Assembly (NCBI RefSeq): GCF_016802725.1 | Contig: NC_052669.1 | Location: 15,418,270-15,482,269, forward strand | DNA from: Solenopsis invicta | Lineage: Eukaryota; Arthropoda; Insecta; Hymenoptera; Formicidae | Direction of reading: 5' to 3' | Length of the DNA: 64,000 bases | Shown here: positions 44,684-58,147 of the stretch, one piece after another | Layout: each line of letters opens with the position of its first letter | Numbering within the stretch: position 1 is the first letter of the stretch | The notes under the pieces: model-generated | The model's input: the letters and a program-made list of their open reading frames with translations, nothing else | Databases searched by the model: none | Told to the model about the DNA's origin: nothing | Translations under genes and position numbers: made by a program

Positions 44684-46203
44684 GTGCTAGCTGGACCGCA
44701 CGCTGTTGACTGGAAGCTAGCAATGGACGAGGAAATGCAAGCAATGGAAGCCAACGGAACGTGGACATTGGAGGAACTGCCCGAGGGCAGAAAAGCACTC
44801 AAGGTCAAATGGGTATGCAAGAGAAAGCTCGCCGAGGATGGGTCTGTGTTGCGATACAAGGCTCGCCCGATTGCCAAGGGGTGTTCTCAAAAGTACGGAC
44901 TAAACTACGTCAAGACGTTCTCACCGGTCGTGCGATACACTTCGATTCGTTTCTTGATCGCACTGGCCGTAAAATGGAACATGAAAATTGACCAAATGGA
45001 CGCGGTGACCGCATTTCTCCAAGGCGACCTAGATGAGATCTTCATCGAGCAGCCGGCTTTGTATAATGACGGAAGTGGTCGTGTGTGTAAGTTGAAAAAG
45101 GCGATATACGGTCTGAAGCAGAGTGGCCGTCAATGAAACGTCGCTTTGGACAACGTTTTGCGATCGAGAAATCGAAAATGGACCCATGTGTGTACCACAC
45201 GAAGGACACATCACTCATCGTGGCAATCTACGTCGATGACTTTCTATTTTTTTGGCGGAATAAGGAAGTGTTGAACCGCCTGAAACTTGAATTGGGGACT
45301 CACTTCAAGATGAAAGACTTGGGCCAAGCCCGAACGTGCGTTGGAATCAACATAACGTACGTGGACAACGGAATAGCGATTGACCAATCGTCATCAAGAA
45401 CATGTTGATGCGGTTCGGAATGGAATTTGCTAACCCGGTGCCGACTCCCAGCGTTTCCAAATGAAAAACTGTCGACCAACATGAAGAAGGAAGGGGAAGA
45501 CACAAGCAACATTCCCTATCAAGAGGCTGTAGGATGTCTTTTGTATCTAGTTCAAGGAACGCGACCAGATATCGCGTTCGCTGTTGGGAACATGAGCCGT
45601 TTTAACACAAACCACGGACAAGCTCACTGGACCGCCGTCAAATGGATCTTCAGGTATTTGAAGGAAACAATTAATCATTCGATTCATTTTAGTCGTTCCA
45701 ACAACCTGAAACTCCATGGCTTTGCTGATGCTGACTGGGGTTCGGACGTGTACACCCGCCAGTCATGCACCGGATACGTTTTTATGATGAGCATTGGCAG
45801 TGTCTCATGGTTCAACAAACGTCAATCAACGGTGGCTCTGTCGTCAACCGAGGCAGAATACATGGCCATGGCAATGGCCACGCAGGAAGCGGTCTGGTTA
45901 AAGCAGTTCCACGAGCAATTCAAGGAAGTTGAGGCAATCCGCCTTGAATGTGACAATCGGAGTGCGCTGGACATCGCGGCTACGGACTGTTTTCGGGCTA
46001 GAACCAAACACATTGATACGCGACACCACTACGTGCGCGAAAAGGCGATCGACGGAACTATTGAGTTGCTGCACGTTCCGACTGCCGAAAATGTGGCCGA
46101 CTGTCTCACCAAAGGCGTGACAGGCCAGAAGTTCTGCGCTCAACGTATAGGTCTGCAGAATATCGTGAGCCAAAGAGTCAATTCGGTCTTTCATTTCAAC
46201 TGA
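44684..46203 (+). pseudogene. copia reverse transcriptase and RNase H (broken)
   Basis: VCKRKLAEDGSV, KARPIAKG, DQMDAVTAFLQGDL (motif A) and KAIYGLKQS, then after a stop (45136) the catalytic YVDDFLFF. From 45427: GTRPDIAFAVG, FADADWGSD (first RNase H Asp), SSTEAEYMAM, LECDNRSAL and TKHIDTRHHYVRE, ending at 46203. Two frame breaks (near 45136 and 45408). Confidence 0.92.
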
Positions 46204-46320
46204 TCATCGTCCTAACTTTGGATGAGTCACTAGGGCTCATCAGGCCAGTGATATTAATGTGCCTTAAGCATTGTTTCTTTAAGTTCTCTTTTTTTAGATT
46301 GTAACTCACGATAAGTTGGG

Positions 46321-46543
46321 GTGTTGTCATGTAAACGCCCCATTACGCAGTTAAGCGGTGGCGCCGTATGGCGCTGTAGACGGTGAGCGCTTGCTATCAC
46401 CGCACCGCCTCTCTAGTCGATTAAAAATGTGATCTCTCTCTCTCTACATGTGACCAAAGATTGAAATACACGCTTTTCTTATTTGAAACCGACCTCGTGC
46501 TATTTTCTTCAAGTATCCACGTTATTCAAACCCATCTTCAACA
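46321..46543 (+). repeat. 3' LTR of the copia element
   Basis: Directly follows a purine tract (GATAAGTTGGGG). Starts TGTTGTC and ends TTCAACA (5-bp inverted ends), 223 bp. No second LTR in the window. Confidence 0.65.
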
Positions 46544-46559
46544 AACTTAAAATTGGAAA

Positions 46560-49500
46560 AGATTAAGGACAGATTTGGCGGTATAAATGAAATGAAAGTA
46601 CAGGAGGATTATTCTTTTTTTACCGATGTTATTAAAAAGACCGCCGTTTTGACAATAAAGACTCTAAGAAATAATCACAAATTATCACAAACTAATAATT
46701 CATCAATTAATAACAGACACTCAGTCAAATGATGACAAATGTTCGGCAGTAATAGCAGAAAGAAAATTAAAGTTAAAAATCTGGCAACGTACTGGTAGTC
46801 TCGAAGATTTTGTAGAGTACAAAAGATGTCGAGCTGTGGCCAAAAAAGTAAAAAAAAGCTGATTTTGTTGGTTTTTGTAATAGTCTAAATAAACATACAA
46901 GTATGAGTTACGTATGGAATACAATGAGAGTATTTAAGAACCTAACGAAAGTATTTAAGAACGTACGAAAAAAATTCATGGAATTCCTGGCAACAAATTC
47001 CTGAAGATAAAAAACAAGAAATCAAAAACACTATGGAGGAACGTGCCCCTCCATGGGTAGAGGTTAGAAATTAAAGATAAGCTGTCTAAACATACAATAG
47101 AAAACAATTCTATGAATTCAGAGTTTAATATGAATGAGTATCAGCGTGCACTAAGAATGCTTAAAAGAGACTTAGCACCTGAATTAGATGATGTAGGTTA
47201 TCGGATGTTAAAGAATTTGTCTTTAGCTGATAGGGGAATGCTTTCGAATTTATTTAATAGAATTTGGAAATATAATATCATCCCGTCAGATTGAAAAAAT
47301 GATCAAGTTATTTTTATAGATAAAATTAGACAAGAAAAAGTTAAATTGCTTTATCATCGTATGGCGGTAAATTAATGGAAAGGTTAGTGAATGAAAGGAT
47401 AATTTGGTGGCTAGAAAGAAAGAAAAAATTATTCATGCAAAATCGTTTCAGACGCGGTAGATCGTGCATGGAGAATCTGACTAAAATGATATCGGATATC
47501 AGAAGTTCTAATTTAGTCGATAACTACACCTTGGGAGCTTTTTCTTAGATGTGTCTTCAGCCTATGATAACGTGAATTTTGACATTACTAAATTAAGAGA
47601 GGAAGACTGCCCAACTAGCATTTACAATTTTGTTGTGAGATAGCTAGAGCCGCGTATTACATCTTTTGTTATTAATAATCAGTGCCTAGAAAACAGTTTA
47701 GTCAATAAGAGCTTGCCTCAAAGTGCGGTCTTGAGTCCTATTCTATATGCGCTTCACACAAATAAGATAACAAATAATTTAAGGAATGAGGTTGTGCAAT
47801 TTGCAGATGATATTACGATCTATGTACAATGCGCTAACAGGTTAAATAATAAAAGTAATCTGGAAAAGGCGGTTAACAGAGTGGCTCAAAATCTGGAACT
47901 GTTAAATCTCAGTTTGTTTCCGCAGAAAGTAAATTTGGTAGAATTTTCCAAATCAGGATTCTTTGACAACAAACTTTATATCAATATTAAAAATACAAAT
48001 ATTTTCAATAGCCAAAGAGCCTGATTTTTCGGAATTTGGCTAGATAATAGAATTTACTTCAACAAACATATTATGGATATAAAAGGTAGAGTTAATAAAG
48101 CTAATAATTTGATGAAATATCTCAGTAATGTTTCGAGAGGAATTGAGGTAAATACTGCCTTAATATTGTATAAGAGTCTAGTAAGATCGGTTATGGACTA
48201 TGGTTTGTTCATTTATTTTCCGAATTTAAAATCTACTTATGTTAGCTTAAACTAGAAAGATGCGTATTTCTGGGAATACGAACGGCTCTTGGCTATAGAA
48301 ATAGTACACCAAATAATCGTGGAATCTAAGGTTGTATTGTTAAGAGATAGAGCGATGATACTAGCAAAAAATTTTTGTAGTAAAACATACAAATATGGTG
48401 AGAACACTCTTAAGGAAAGCTTAGATGCCATAAAAAATAAAAAAATATTTGAAAGATATAGAAACGCTCAATTTTTACTAAGAGTGTAATTTGTAAAGCG
48501 TAGGAATACATACGTCGTCTAGGCAATAAATTGGGCAGTAAGCAGGACACCTTCGAAATTTCGAAGCTTGACTACAGAGCGATTACTGACATAATTGAGA
48601 TAGATTGAGTTCGGACACTCTATTACAGCAACAGGTAAATAGCGTAAATGTGATATTAATTCTATTAAGGGTTATGACACCAAGGACAAAAAGTTGATTT
48701 GTAAAGTTAAAAATAAATGTAATTTTGTTGATAATACATTAATTGTATATACAGATGGTTCGAAATCTCCGCAAGCTCAATCAGTGGGCACGGGTATTAT
48801 TATCGAAAAGCAAGATAAAGGCTATTATATTAACCTCCCTAAACAATGCATTATATTTACAGCAGAGGCAAAAGCAATCCTCTCCGCTATGAAAACTACT
48901 GAGAATAGAACCAATTCTTTTGATAATTTCATTACTTTCACAGATGCAAAATCTGTCCTTCAAGCTATTGCTAATAAAACTCTGAGTGCATACCATAACA
49001 ATTACATACTTGAAATCAGAAAAGTACATAATCGTTTCAAAACATTTTTCATAAAAAAATTTTATTTACGTAGATCCCAGCTCATTATGAAATTACGGGT
49101 AATGAGATTGCTTATTGACTCGCAAAATCAGGTGCTAGAGAGCCTGTGGATATTTCTATTGAAATTCTTATTAGCGATTATAGGTGTTTGTTCAAGGAGG
49201 AATCTTGGAATGATACACAATTTAAAATTATTAGGGAAGCTACATTTAAGGGTATTCAATATTTTGAAAATTTTTATGATAAAGATAACAAACATCCCTG
49301 GTTCCAATCATTTAATAAAGACAGATACTTTATAATTTTAATTAATCGTATTCGAGCAAATCATTATAATTTAAATGCGTCTTTGACAAAAAAAGGGTAT
49401 ATAAAAGATGCAAGATGTGATTGCAGATACGAGTATGAGGATACTCATCACGTCGATCACGTGGTGTGACGTTGCCATCGCTACAAAGGGAGAATGAGAA

Positions 49501-49640
49501 TGGGAGACATTTTAAGTAGAAGAGGACTGGATAGAGTTGAGAGTGTATTTGATATTCTGAAAGATGAAAAGTGGAAGAAGTTTGGAGTCATTTTCAATTT
49601 TATCAAGAAATTGGGCAGAATTATTTAATCGCTGGGCTCG
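46560..49640 (+). pseudogene. ORF2 of an I-clade LINE: RT and RNase H (endonuclease lost)
   Basis: Begins in the linker before RT. RT pieces: LKRDLAPELDDVGYRML, NRFRRGRSCMENL, a DVSSAYDNV motif A, LPQSAVLSPILYALHT and the catalytic QFADDI (near 47810). RNase H: VYTDGSKSPQ, AEAKAILSAM, FTDAKSVLQA. The C-terminus has a CxC...HH...H zinc-like cluster near 49430. The RNase H downstream of RT supports the I superclade. Numerous stops and shifts. Ends in a short 3' tail near 49650. Confidence 0.85.
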
Positions 49641-50238
49641 CAAGCGCGAGCTTTTTTATTTATACATATAGAGTGAATATTAATGACTGTTACAGCGTTC
49701 TACCCTAAGTGCATTCATACTGACAGAACTTGTAATATACTAATCGCTCGTTAGCTGCTTCGGCTGGCACCCGCGCGTGCGGCCCGAGCAGTGCCAAGTG
49801 ATACTTACAGGCCCCTGCTGAAAAATTTTTCTCAGATTACTTTTATATAATTTTTCAGAATATCTGTATAATTTTATAGTTTTTTTCAGATTTTTTCATA
49901 AAAATTGGATTACTTTCATAAATACTTTGAATGTCTACATCTTTTTTCAAAATTTTTAAATGTGTTAACTATGAAATATTCTAAGATTTCTATTATTTTT
50001 TGTTTTACTAGAATAACACAAGCGCGCGCTAAACGCGCGCCATTTATTTAATTTCATGTTTACATATAACTAAATATAAATAATAAGAATTTCAAAAATT
50101 ACACATTCATAATTAAGAATAATACAGTTCACGATGACAAATAACAGATCATGTTCTTGATGACAGATTACGATTAAATAAAAATAGAATATGATTTGAT
50201 TTATTATTACCCTATCAGTAGACAATGTTTTTTAAATG

Positions 50239-50239
<1 letters not shown>

Positions 50240-50273
<34 letters not shown>
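50240..50273. repeat. (TA)n microsatellite
   Basis: About 17 uninterrupted TA units. Confidence 0.95.
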
Positions 50274-50274
<1 letters not shown>

Positions 50275-50699
50275 TTTATTATAATGTCTTTTTTAAATAT
50301 TTAAAAAATATTGTTTCCTGATAGGATAAATGTCTCTAAAATTATCATTAATAGTAGTATACGTTAATATCACATTCTTGTAATTGATACCCATATGTAC
50401 AACTCTTTTATGTTTTTTATATAACTAAAATCTACACAAAATTTAAAATTTAAACATGTTATAATTATTTAGTTTATAATTATTTAATATACAATAACGT
50501 TTATACTTAGCACGTGATATGATTGCATTTTTGTATTAAAAACAAATGTTATACACAAGTCATCAACTTCCAAGCACACGAGATTATCATATCTCAATAA
50601 CTTTTGAATCGATCAAGTTCTAAATACTCTCAAACAATAGGTAAAGTTTTGTAATGAAAATGTTTTTATATTTTCTATCCGTGTTCTATGGACAGAGAT

Positions 50700-53600
50700 A
50701 TCACAATGAAAAGTTCACATTTGAAATTTTATTTTCTGAGATATACGTGGTCATTAAAAAAATCTTCTAACTTGTGCTCAATTGCATTTTTAATTTCTTT
50801 TGTCCTTTATTTAAAAATCTTCGCATTTCCCAGTCTTCTTTAAATCCTTTCTACTTTCTACTTTTTTTCTATTTTACACTCTCACAATTCTTCTTCCTTC
50901 TTCCTTACATTATTTCACACTTAAAATTGTTACTATAAAAGATTATGTCCGGTTAATGAAATAATAATTCTTAAAACACAAAATATTAATATACCATGAT
51001 ATGCATCCTTTATTAAAGAAACCGTCAAATTTGTGTAAAATTAGATTCCTAATTTCTTTCGAATTTTATTTAAAACTTTACCTTCTCCACCTCCTTTAAT
51101 TATTTTCTGCTTTCTATTTTTTACTTATTTTAAACTCACAATTCTTTCTCCTTCTTTCTTATATTATTTCATATTTCTCCGTTTCTCTACCCTCATTGCA
51201 CATATTTTAAAATCTTTACTAAAAGAGATAATGTTCGATTAAAGAAATTTTCATTTCTATAACACAAAACTTTATAACACGACATGATATTCCACCATTA
51301 TTTAAAAAATCCTCAAATTCGCGTTCAATTGCATTTTTAATTTCTTTCGTTCTTTATTTACAAACCTTTACCTTTATATAATATAGGTATTCAAAGATTA
51401 TTTTATTTTACATATATTGAGTGTTGTACAAAAATTACAAATTTATAAAATTTTAATTAATTTAAGCAAGTTAAAATAGCATATTAATTGTTTCTAAGAT
51501 ACAGATAAAAATATTTGTGGTTTTTAAAATGGTTGAATATTTCTTCAATTGGATTTTATAAATTCGCCATTTATATCTTTGTGTTTTCGGAACTCATTGA
51601 GCTAGAATTTTATTAATACATTTGGGTGCTTGCATTTTATTATTTATAAACTTTTTTTAATAATTTTAGTATTTTAAAATATTAAATATTAATTGTATCA
51701 ATAATTATTTAAGAAGATAATTACTACAGAAATTTTAAAGAGATCTTTGTGTTGTTTATATAAACAGGCATAAATAATTTAAAATAAATGATTAACTTGA
51801 GAAGATATGGGAATAATAACTAAAAATACGATCAACGTAAAACATGTTGGATTAGAGTCTATATTGCAGGATCCGTGATACACGTAATAAATTAAACAAT
51901 TTGTCAAAATAAACAGATAACATAGATAAAATTATATTAGAGAAATTTTTATTCTAATGCCACAAAATATCAAAATATCATGTAATAGTAGCACATTATT
52001 AGAAAAGAACCTTCAAACTGGTGTTTACTTGATGTCTTAATTTTTTTTTATTCATACTTTATTTAAAAATCTTAACCTTTTCAAACACGAACAATTACTT
52101 TCTCCTTTCAATTTTATTTCCATTCTACACTCCTTCGATACTTTCTCCTTCCTTCTTTCCTTTTTCTATTATTCTATTCAAAAATCTTTATCGTCTCCAA
52201 CAACTTCAATTCCTTTCTCCTTTCAATTTTATTTCAATTCTAAACTCCTTTGATCCTTCCTCCTTCCTTCCTTTCTTCCTTTTTATAATATTCTATTAAA
52301 AAATCTTTACCATCTCCAATACATTTAATTCCTTTCTCCTTTTAATTGTATTTTCATACAAAATTCCTTCAATCCTTTTCCTTCCTTCCTTCTTTTTTAT
52401 ATTATTCTATTGTAGTTCTATACTTTTTTTCATCTTTAATACTAATTTTTAAAAAACTTTACTAAAATAGATAATATTTTATTAGAGAAATTTTTATTTT
52501 TATGATAATTATCAAAATATCAAATAATATTCACACATTATTTTAAAAAAAACTTTTGAACCAGTATTTAATAGAATTCCAAATTTTGTTCACCCTTGAT
52601 TTAAAAAGGGTGAACAAAATAATAACCTTAACCTCTTCAAACACCTTCAACTTCTTTTCTCTTTCAATTTTATTTTCTTTCTAAACTCCTTTGATCCTTC
52701 CTCCTTTCTTCCTTGATTTAGATATTATTCTAATCATAAATATTTACGTTTTTAAACACCATAAATTCCTTCCTCCTTCAATTTTATTTTCATTCTGAAC
52801 TTTTTCAATTCTTTCTCCTTTCTTCCTTTTCTTTTCATATTATTTTATTCTTCTTCTTTCCTTACTTTTTAATACACATTTTTAAAAAACTTTACTAAAA
52901 GAGATAATATTATATTAGAGAAATTCTTATTTTTATAACAAAAATTATAAAAATATCACATTATATACACTCGTTATTAAAAAAAAACCTTCAAACCAAT
53001 ATTTAATAGTATTTTTAATTTTATTCATCTCTGATTTAGAAACCTTAACATTCTTAAATATCTTCAATTACTTTCTTCTTTCAATTTTATTTCCTTTCTA
53101 AACTCTTTCGATCCTTCCTGCTTCCTTCCGTCTTTTTTATATTATTTAATACAAAAACCTTTACCTTCTCCAACACCTTCAATTCCTTTCTCCATTTAAT
53201 ATTATTTCCATTCTACAGTCCTTCGATCGTTTCTCCTTCCTTCCTTCCCTTTTACATTATTTTATTACTCCTTTTTTTTTATTTCACATATTTAAAATTT
53301 TTTTTACTAAAATAGGTAATATTTTATTAGTAAAACTTTTATTTTTATGACACAAAATATCAAAATATTATGTAATATAGGCCCATTATTAAAAAAAGCT
53401 TTAAACTGATGTTTAATTGATGTCTCAATTTTATTCATTTCTTATTTAAAAATCTTAACTTTCTCCAACACACTTTCAATACCTTTCTACTTTCAATTTT
53501 ATTTCCATTCTACACTCCTTAGATCCTTCCTCCTTTTTTTTTATTATTATTCTATTCCTCTTTTTTTCTTTATCTTCATTTAACATTTTTAAGAAATTTT

Positions 53601-56600
53601 ACTTAAATATATATTTTATTAGTGAATCTTTTATTTTTATGACAGAAAATATCAAAATATGTAATATTCGCCCATTATTAAGAAAAGACCTTTAAACTGG
53701 TATTTAATTAATGTCTTAATTTTATTTATCCTCTTTTTAAAAATCTTAATATTCTCAAACACCTTCAATTCCTTTCTCTTTTCAATTTTATTTCCATTCA
53801 AAACTACTTTGATTTTTTCTCCTTCTATCCTTTCTTTTTATACTATTGTATTCAAAAATCTGTATATTCTCCAACCGGCGGGTCCCGATAGCGCACATCC
53901 CAATAGCATACAAACTACTCATAATGGCAGATACTTAGAGATTTTCCGTAGGTTGGGTTAGATAAGTCAAGATGATTAGTTGGTGGGCTATCAGGATGTG
54001 CGCTATTGGAACCCTCCTTTCTCCAACACCTTCAATTCTATTCTTCTTTTAATTTCATTTTTATTCTGAAATCCTTGAATCCCTCTTTTTCCTTTCCTTC
54101 GATTTTACATTATTCTATAAGCCTTTTTTTCTTTATCTTTATTTGACATTTTTTTAAATTTTTAATAAAATATGTAATATTCCATTAGAAAAATTTTTAT
54201 TTTTTTGGTCGAAAATATTATCGCATAATATTTGCACATTATTAAAGAAAACTTCAAACTGGTGTTCATTTCGTGTCTTAATTTTATTCATCTTTTAATT
54301 AAAAATCCTAACATTCTCAAACATCTTCAATTACTTTCACCTTTCAATTTCATTTCCATTCTAAACTCCTTCGATCTTTCCTCCTTCCTTCCTTCCTTTT
54401 TGTATTATTTTACTCAAAAATCTTTACTTTCTCTAACATCTTCAACTCTTTTCTCCTTTCAATTCTATTTTCTTTCTAAACTCCTTTGATCCATTCCCAC
54501 TTCTTCCTTCCATTTCATATTATTCTAATCAGAAATTTTTACTTTTTTCAAAACCTTCAATGCCTTTTTTCTTTTAATTTTATTTCCATTCTACACTCCT
54601 TCAATTTTTCCTTCATTTTTCCTTCCTTTTTATGTTACTCTATTAAAAAAATTTTTACCTCCTTCATCAAAAATTTTTTTTTTTTACAATTTCATTTTCA
54701 TTCTGAATTCCTTTGAACCTTCCTCCTTTCTTTCTTCTAATTTATATTATTCTTTTCCTCTTCTTTTCTTCATCTTTAATAGTAATTTTTAAAAAAATTT
54801 AGCAAAATAGGTAATATTCCAATACAGAAATTTTTATTGTTTATGACAAAAAAAATAAAAACATTACACGATATTTAAAAAAACTATTATTTAAAAAAAC
54901 TTTCATACCAGTATTCAATAGCATTCTTAATTTTATTCGTCTTTTATTTAAAAATTATCACATTCTCCAATACCTTTAGTTCTTTTCTCCTTTCAATTTT
55001 ATTACCATTATACACTCCTTCGATCTTTCCTCTTTTCTTTCTACCCTTTCTTACTATTCTATTTTTCTTTTTTTTCAATAACTTTATTTTACATTTTTAA
55101 AAAACTTTACTAAAACACATAATAACTTATTAGAGAAATTTTTATTTTTATGACACAAAATATAAAAATATTATGTAATATTTGCGTATTATTAAAAAAT
55201 ACTTTTAATCAAGTATTTAATTGATGTCTTTACTTTATTCACCCTTTATTTAAAGATCTTTACCATCTCCAACACCTTCAATTTATTTCTCCTTTCAATT
55301 TTATTTCCATTTTAAACTTCTTTGATCCTTTTTTTTCTTTCTTTTCTTTTTGTGTTATTCTATTCAAAAACCTTTATTTTCTCAAAAACTTTCAATTCCT
55401 ATTTCTATTCAATTTTATTTCTATACTACACTCCTTTCTTTTATATTATTCTATTCTTCTTCTTTTCTATGTCTTTATTTCATATTTTTGAAAAACTTTA
55501 TTAAAATATATAATAATCTATTAGAAAAATTATCATTTTTATGACAAAAAATAACAAAACATCATGTAAAATTCGCCCATTATTAAAAATAAACTTTTAA
55601 TTTGATGTTTAATTCATGTTTTTACTTTATTCATCCTTAATTTAAAATTCTTTACCTTGTCAAACACCTTCAATTCATTTCTCATTTCAATTTTATATTG
55701 TATTTCCATTTGAAACTCCTTTGAAACTTCTTCCTTCCTTCGTTCCTTTTCATATTATTCTATTCAAAAGTCTTTATTTTGTCCAACACCTTGTATCCTT
55801 TCCTCCATACAATTTTATTTACATTCTATACTCCTTCGATTCTTCCTTTTTATATTATTCTATTCCTTCTTTTCTATCTTTATTTCACATTTTTAAAAAG
55901 CTTTACTAAAATACATAATATTTTAATAGAAAAATTTTCATTTTTATAACACAAAATATCGAAATATCATTATGTAATATTTGCACATTATTAAAGAAAA
56001 GTCTTTATCTGATGTTTAATTACGTCTTTACTTTATTCATCTTTTATTTAAAAATCTTTACTTTCTCCAACACCTTTAATTCATTTTTCTTTTCAATTTT
56101 ATTTCTGTTCTAAAATTTTTTGATCCTTCTTACTTCCTTCCTTCCTTCCTTTTTATATTCTATTCAAAAACCTTTACCTTTTACATCACCTTAAATTCCT
56201 ACCTCCATTTGATTTTATTTCCAATTTACACTTCTTTGATCCTTCTTTTTTATATTATTTTATTCCTATTTCTTTCTATATCTTCACTTCACATTTTTAA
56301 AAATTTTACCAAAATACATAATAATCTATTAGAAAAATTTTCATTTTTATTAAAATATTATGTGATATTTGCCCATAATTAAAAAAAAATCTTTAATCTT
56401 GTGTTTAATTGATGTCTTTACTTTATTCATCGTTTATTTAGTAAAAAAATCTTTAATCTGGTGTTTAATTGATGTCTTTACTTTCTCCAACACCTTCATT
56501 TCTCCTTTCAATTTTATTTCTACTTTAAACTTCTTTGATCCTTCCTTCTTCCTTCCTTCCTGTTCGTATTATTCTATTCAAAAACCTATACCTTCTCCAA

Positions 56601-57590
56601 CATCTTCAATTCCTATCTCTATTCAATTTTATTTCCATTATACACTCCTTCAATCTTTCCTTTTATATTATTCTATTCCTCTTTTCTCTATATTTTCATG
56701 TCATGTTTTTAAAAAATTTTACTAAAATACAAAATATTCTATTACAGAAATTTTCATTTTTATGATACAAAATATCATATAATATTCGCCCAATATTAAA
56801 AAAAAAAAACATGTAGTCTGGTGTTTAATTGATGTCTTTACTTTATTCATTCTTTATTTAGTAACCCTTACCTTCTACTACACCTTCAATTCATTTCTAC
56901 TTTTAATTTTATTTTCATTTTAAACTTCTTTGATCTTTCCTTCTTCCTTCTTTCCTTTTCGTATTATTCTATTCAGAAATCTTTACTTCTCCAACTCCTT
57001 CAATTCCTATCTCTATTCAATTTTATTTCCATTCTACACTTCTTCGATCCTTCTTTTTTTATATTTTTTTATTCCTTTTTTCCTATATCATTTCTCATTT
57101 TTAAAAAATTTTACTAAAATACGTAATATTCTATTACAGAAATTTTCATTTTTATGACACAAAATATCAATATACCATGTAATATTTACCTATTATTAAA
57201 AAAAACTCTTAATCTGATGTTTAATTGATGTCCTTACTTTATTCAACTCTAAAAATCTTTACTTTCTCCAACACCTTCAATTCATTTTTCTTTTTAATTA
57301 TTTTATTTCCATTTTAAACTCTTTTAATCCTTCCTCCTTCCTTCTTTTTTTTTCATATTATAAAATACTATTCCATTCCTTTTCTCTTCTCTTCTTTATA
57401 ATCATTTCACGTTTTTAAGAATATTTACTAAAATAGATAAAATTTCATTAGAAAAAATTTTTTTAAATTTATAAATATTTACTAAAATTGATAATATTCT
57501 ATTAAAAAAATTTTTATTTTTTTAACACAAAATATCAAATATCACATGATATTTACCCATTGTTCCTTTATTTAAAAATCTTTAAATCAT
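50700..57590. repeat. AT-rich satellite of roughly 400-bp units, about 16 copies
   Basis: Each unit has, in order, TTTATGACACAAAATATC, a CCCATTATTAAA block, GATGTCTTxATTTTATTCA, one or two CTTCAATTCCTTTCTCC blocks with TCCTTCCTCCTTCC, and a TTTTTAAAAAACTTTACTAAA block. Marker spacing ranges from about 290 to 640 bp, mostly 390-435, as blocks are gained or lost. ORFs over it are Phe/Leu/Ser strings and not genes. Confidence 0.9.
53876..54018. mobile_element. 143-bp palindromic element (copy 2 of the shared-core family)
   Basis: Inserted in the satellite with the 9-bp duplication TTCTCCAAC (53867-53875, 54019-54027). Arms: CCCGATAGCGCACATCC on the left, GGATGTGCGCTATTGG on the right. The core 53911-53985 matches that of the element at 23059-23200. 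Confidence 0.85.
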
Positions 57591-58147
57591 TACCTTCTCC
57601 ACCTTGTTAAATTCCCTTCTTCTTTCTGTATTAGTGCCACAAAACTCTTCTTCCTTCTATCATTAATTCATTTTTATACTTTTTCTAATCCAACCTCACA
57701 ATAATAATGTTTATATACAAAAGAACATTTTAACAACAATAATGTAATAAATGTTAAACAAAATCGCTACCTTAAAATAAAGTACAACACAAAGTATCAA
57801 TTCCTTCTAAAGATAATTTTTACAACTATAAATAAAGATGTTTATTAAAACTTATCTAAAACAATCATGAAATCCTCCAAAGGAAAAGAAAAATCTTTAG
57901 ATGCAGAAAACAGAACCAACACAATAAATAAATTTGTAATAATTAATTCAATAATATAATAATATTACACTATTAACCTCTTTATGCATGTAACAGTCAT
58001 TATGTCTATTACTGTTAACACGATCTTCGCTGTGACAGCCGATCACGAAGTTAGCACAACGATAGAACCAATCAGCACTTCGGAAAAGCGACAACAATAA
58101 ATTCGATAATTCGAGAATCGATGCAATACATTTTTTCAGAAAGGAAG
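57591..58147. other. AT-rich spacer
   Basis: Nothing recognisable between the satellite and the large palindrome. Confidence 0.5.

Larger units (their letters stand above)
43690..46543 (+). mobile_element. 5'-truncated Ty1/copia element
   Basis: Integrase, RT and RNase H in copia order plus a 3' LTR. The 5' LTR, gag and protease are absent. It lies between ORF1 and ORF2 of the I-clade LINE, whose endonuclease part is also missing, so the left junction at 43690 is a deletion or recombination breakpoint and not a simple insertion. Confidence 0.85.

Noticed and set aside
54232..57157. Plus-strand ORFs of 60-118 codons, membrane-like
   Set aside because: Phe/Leu/Ser strings that repeat with the satellite unit; pyrimidine-rich DNA translated.
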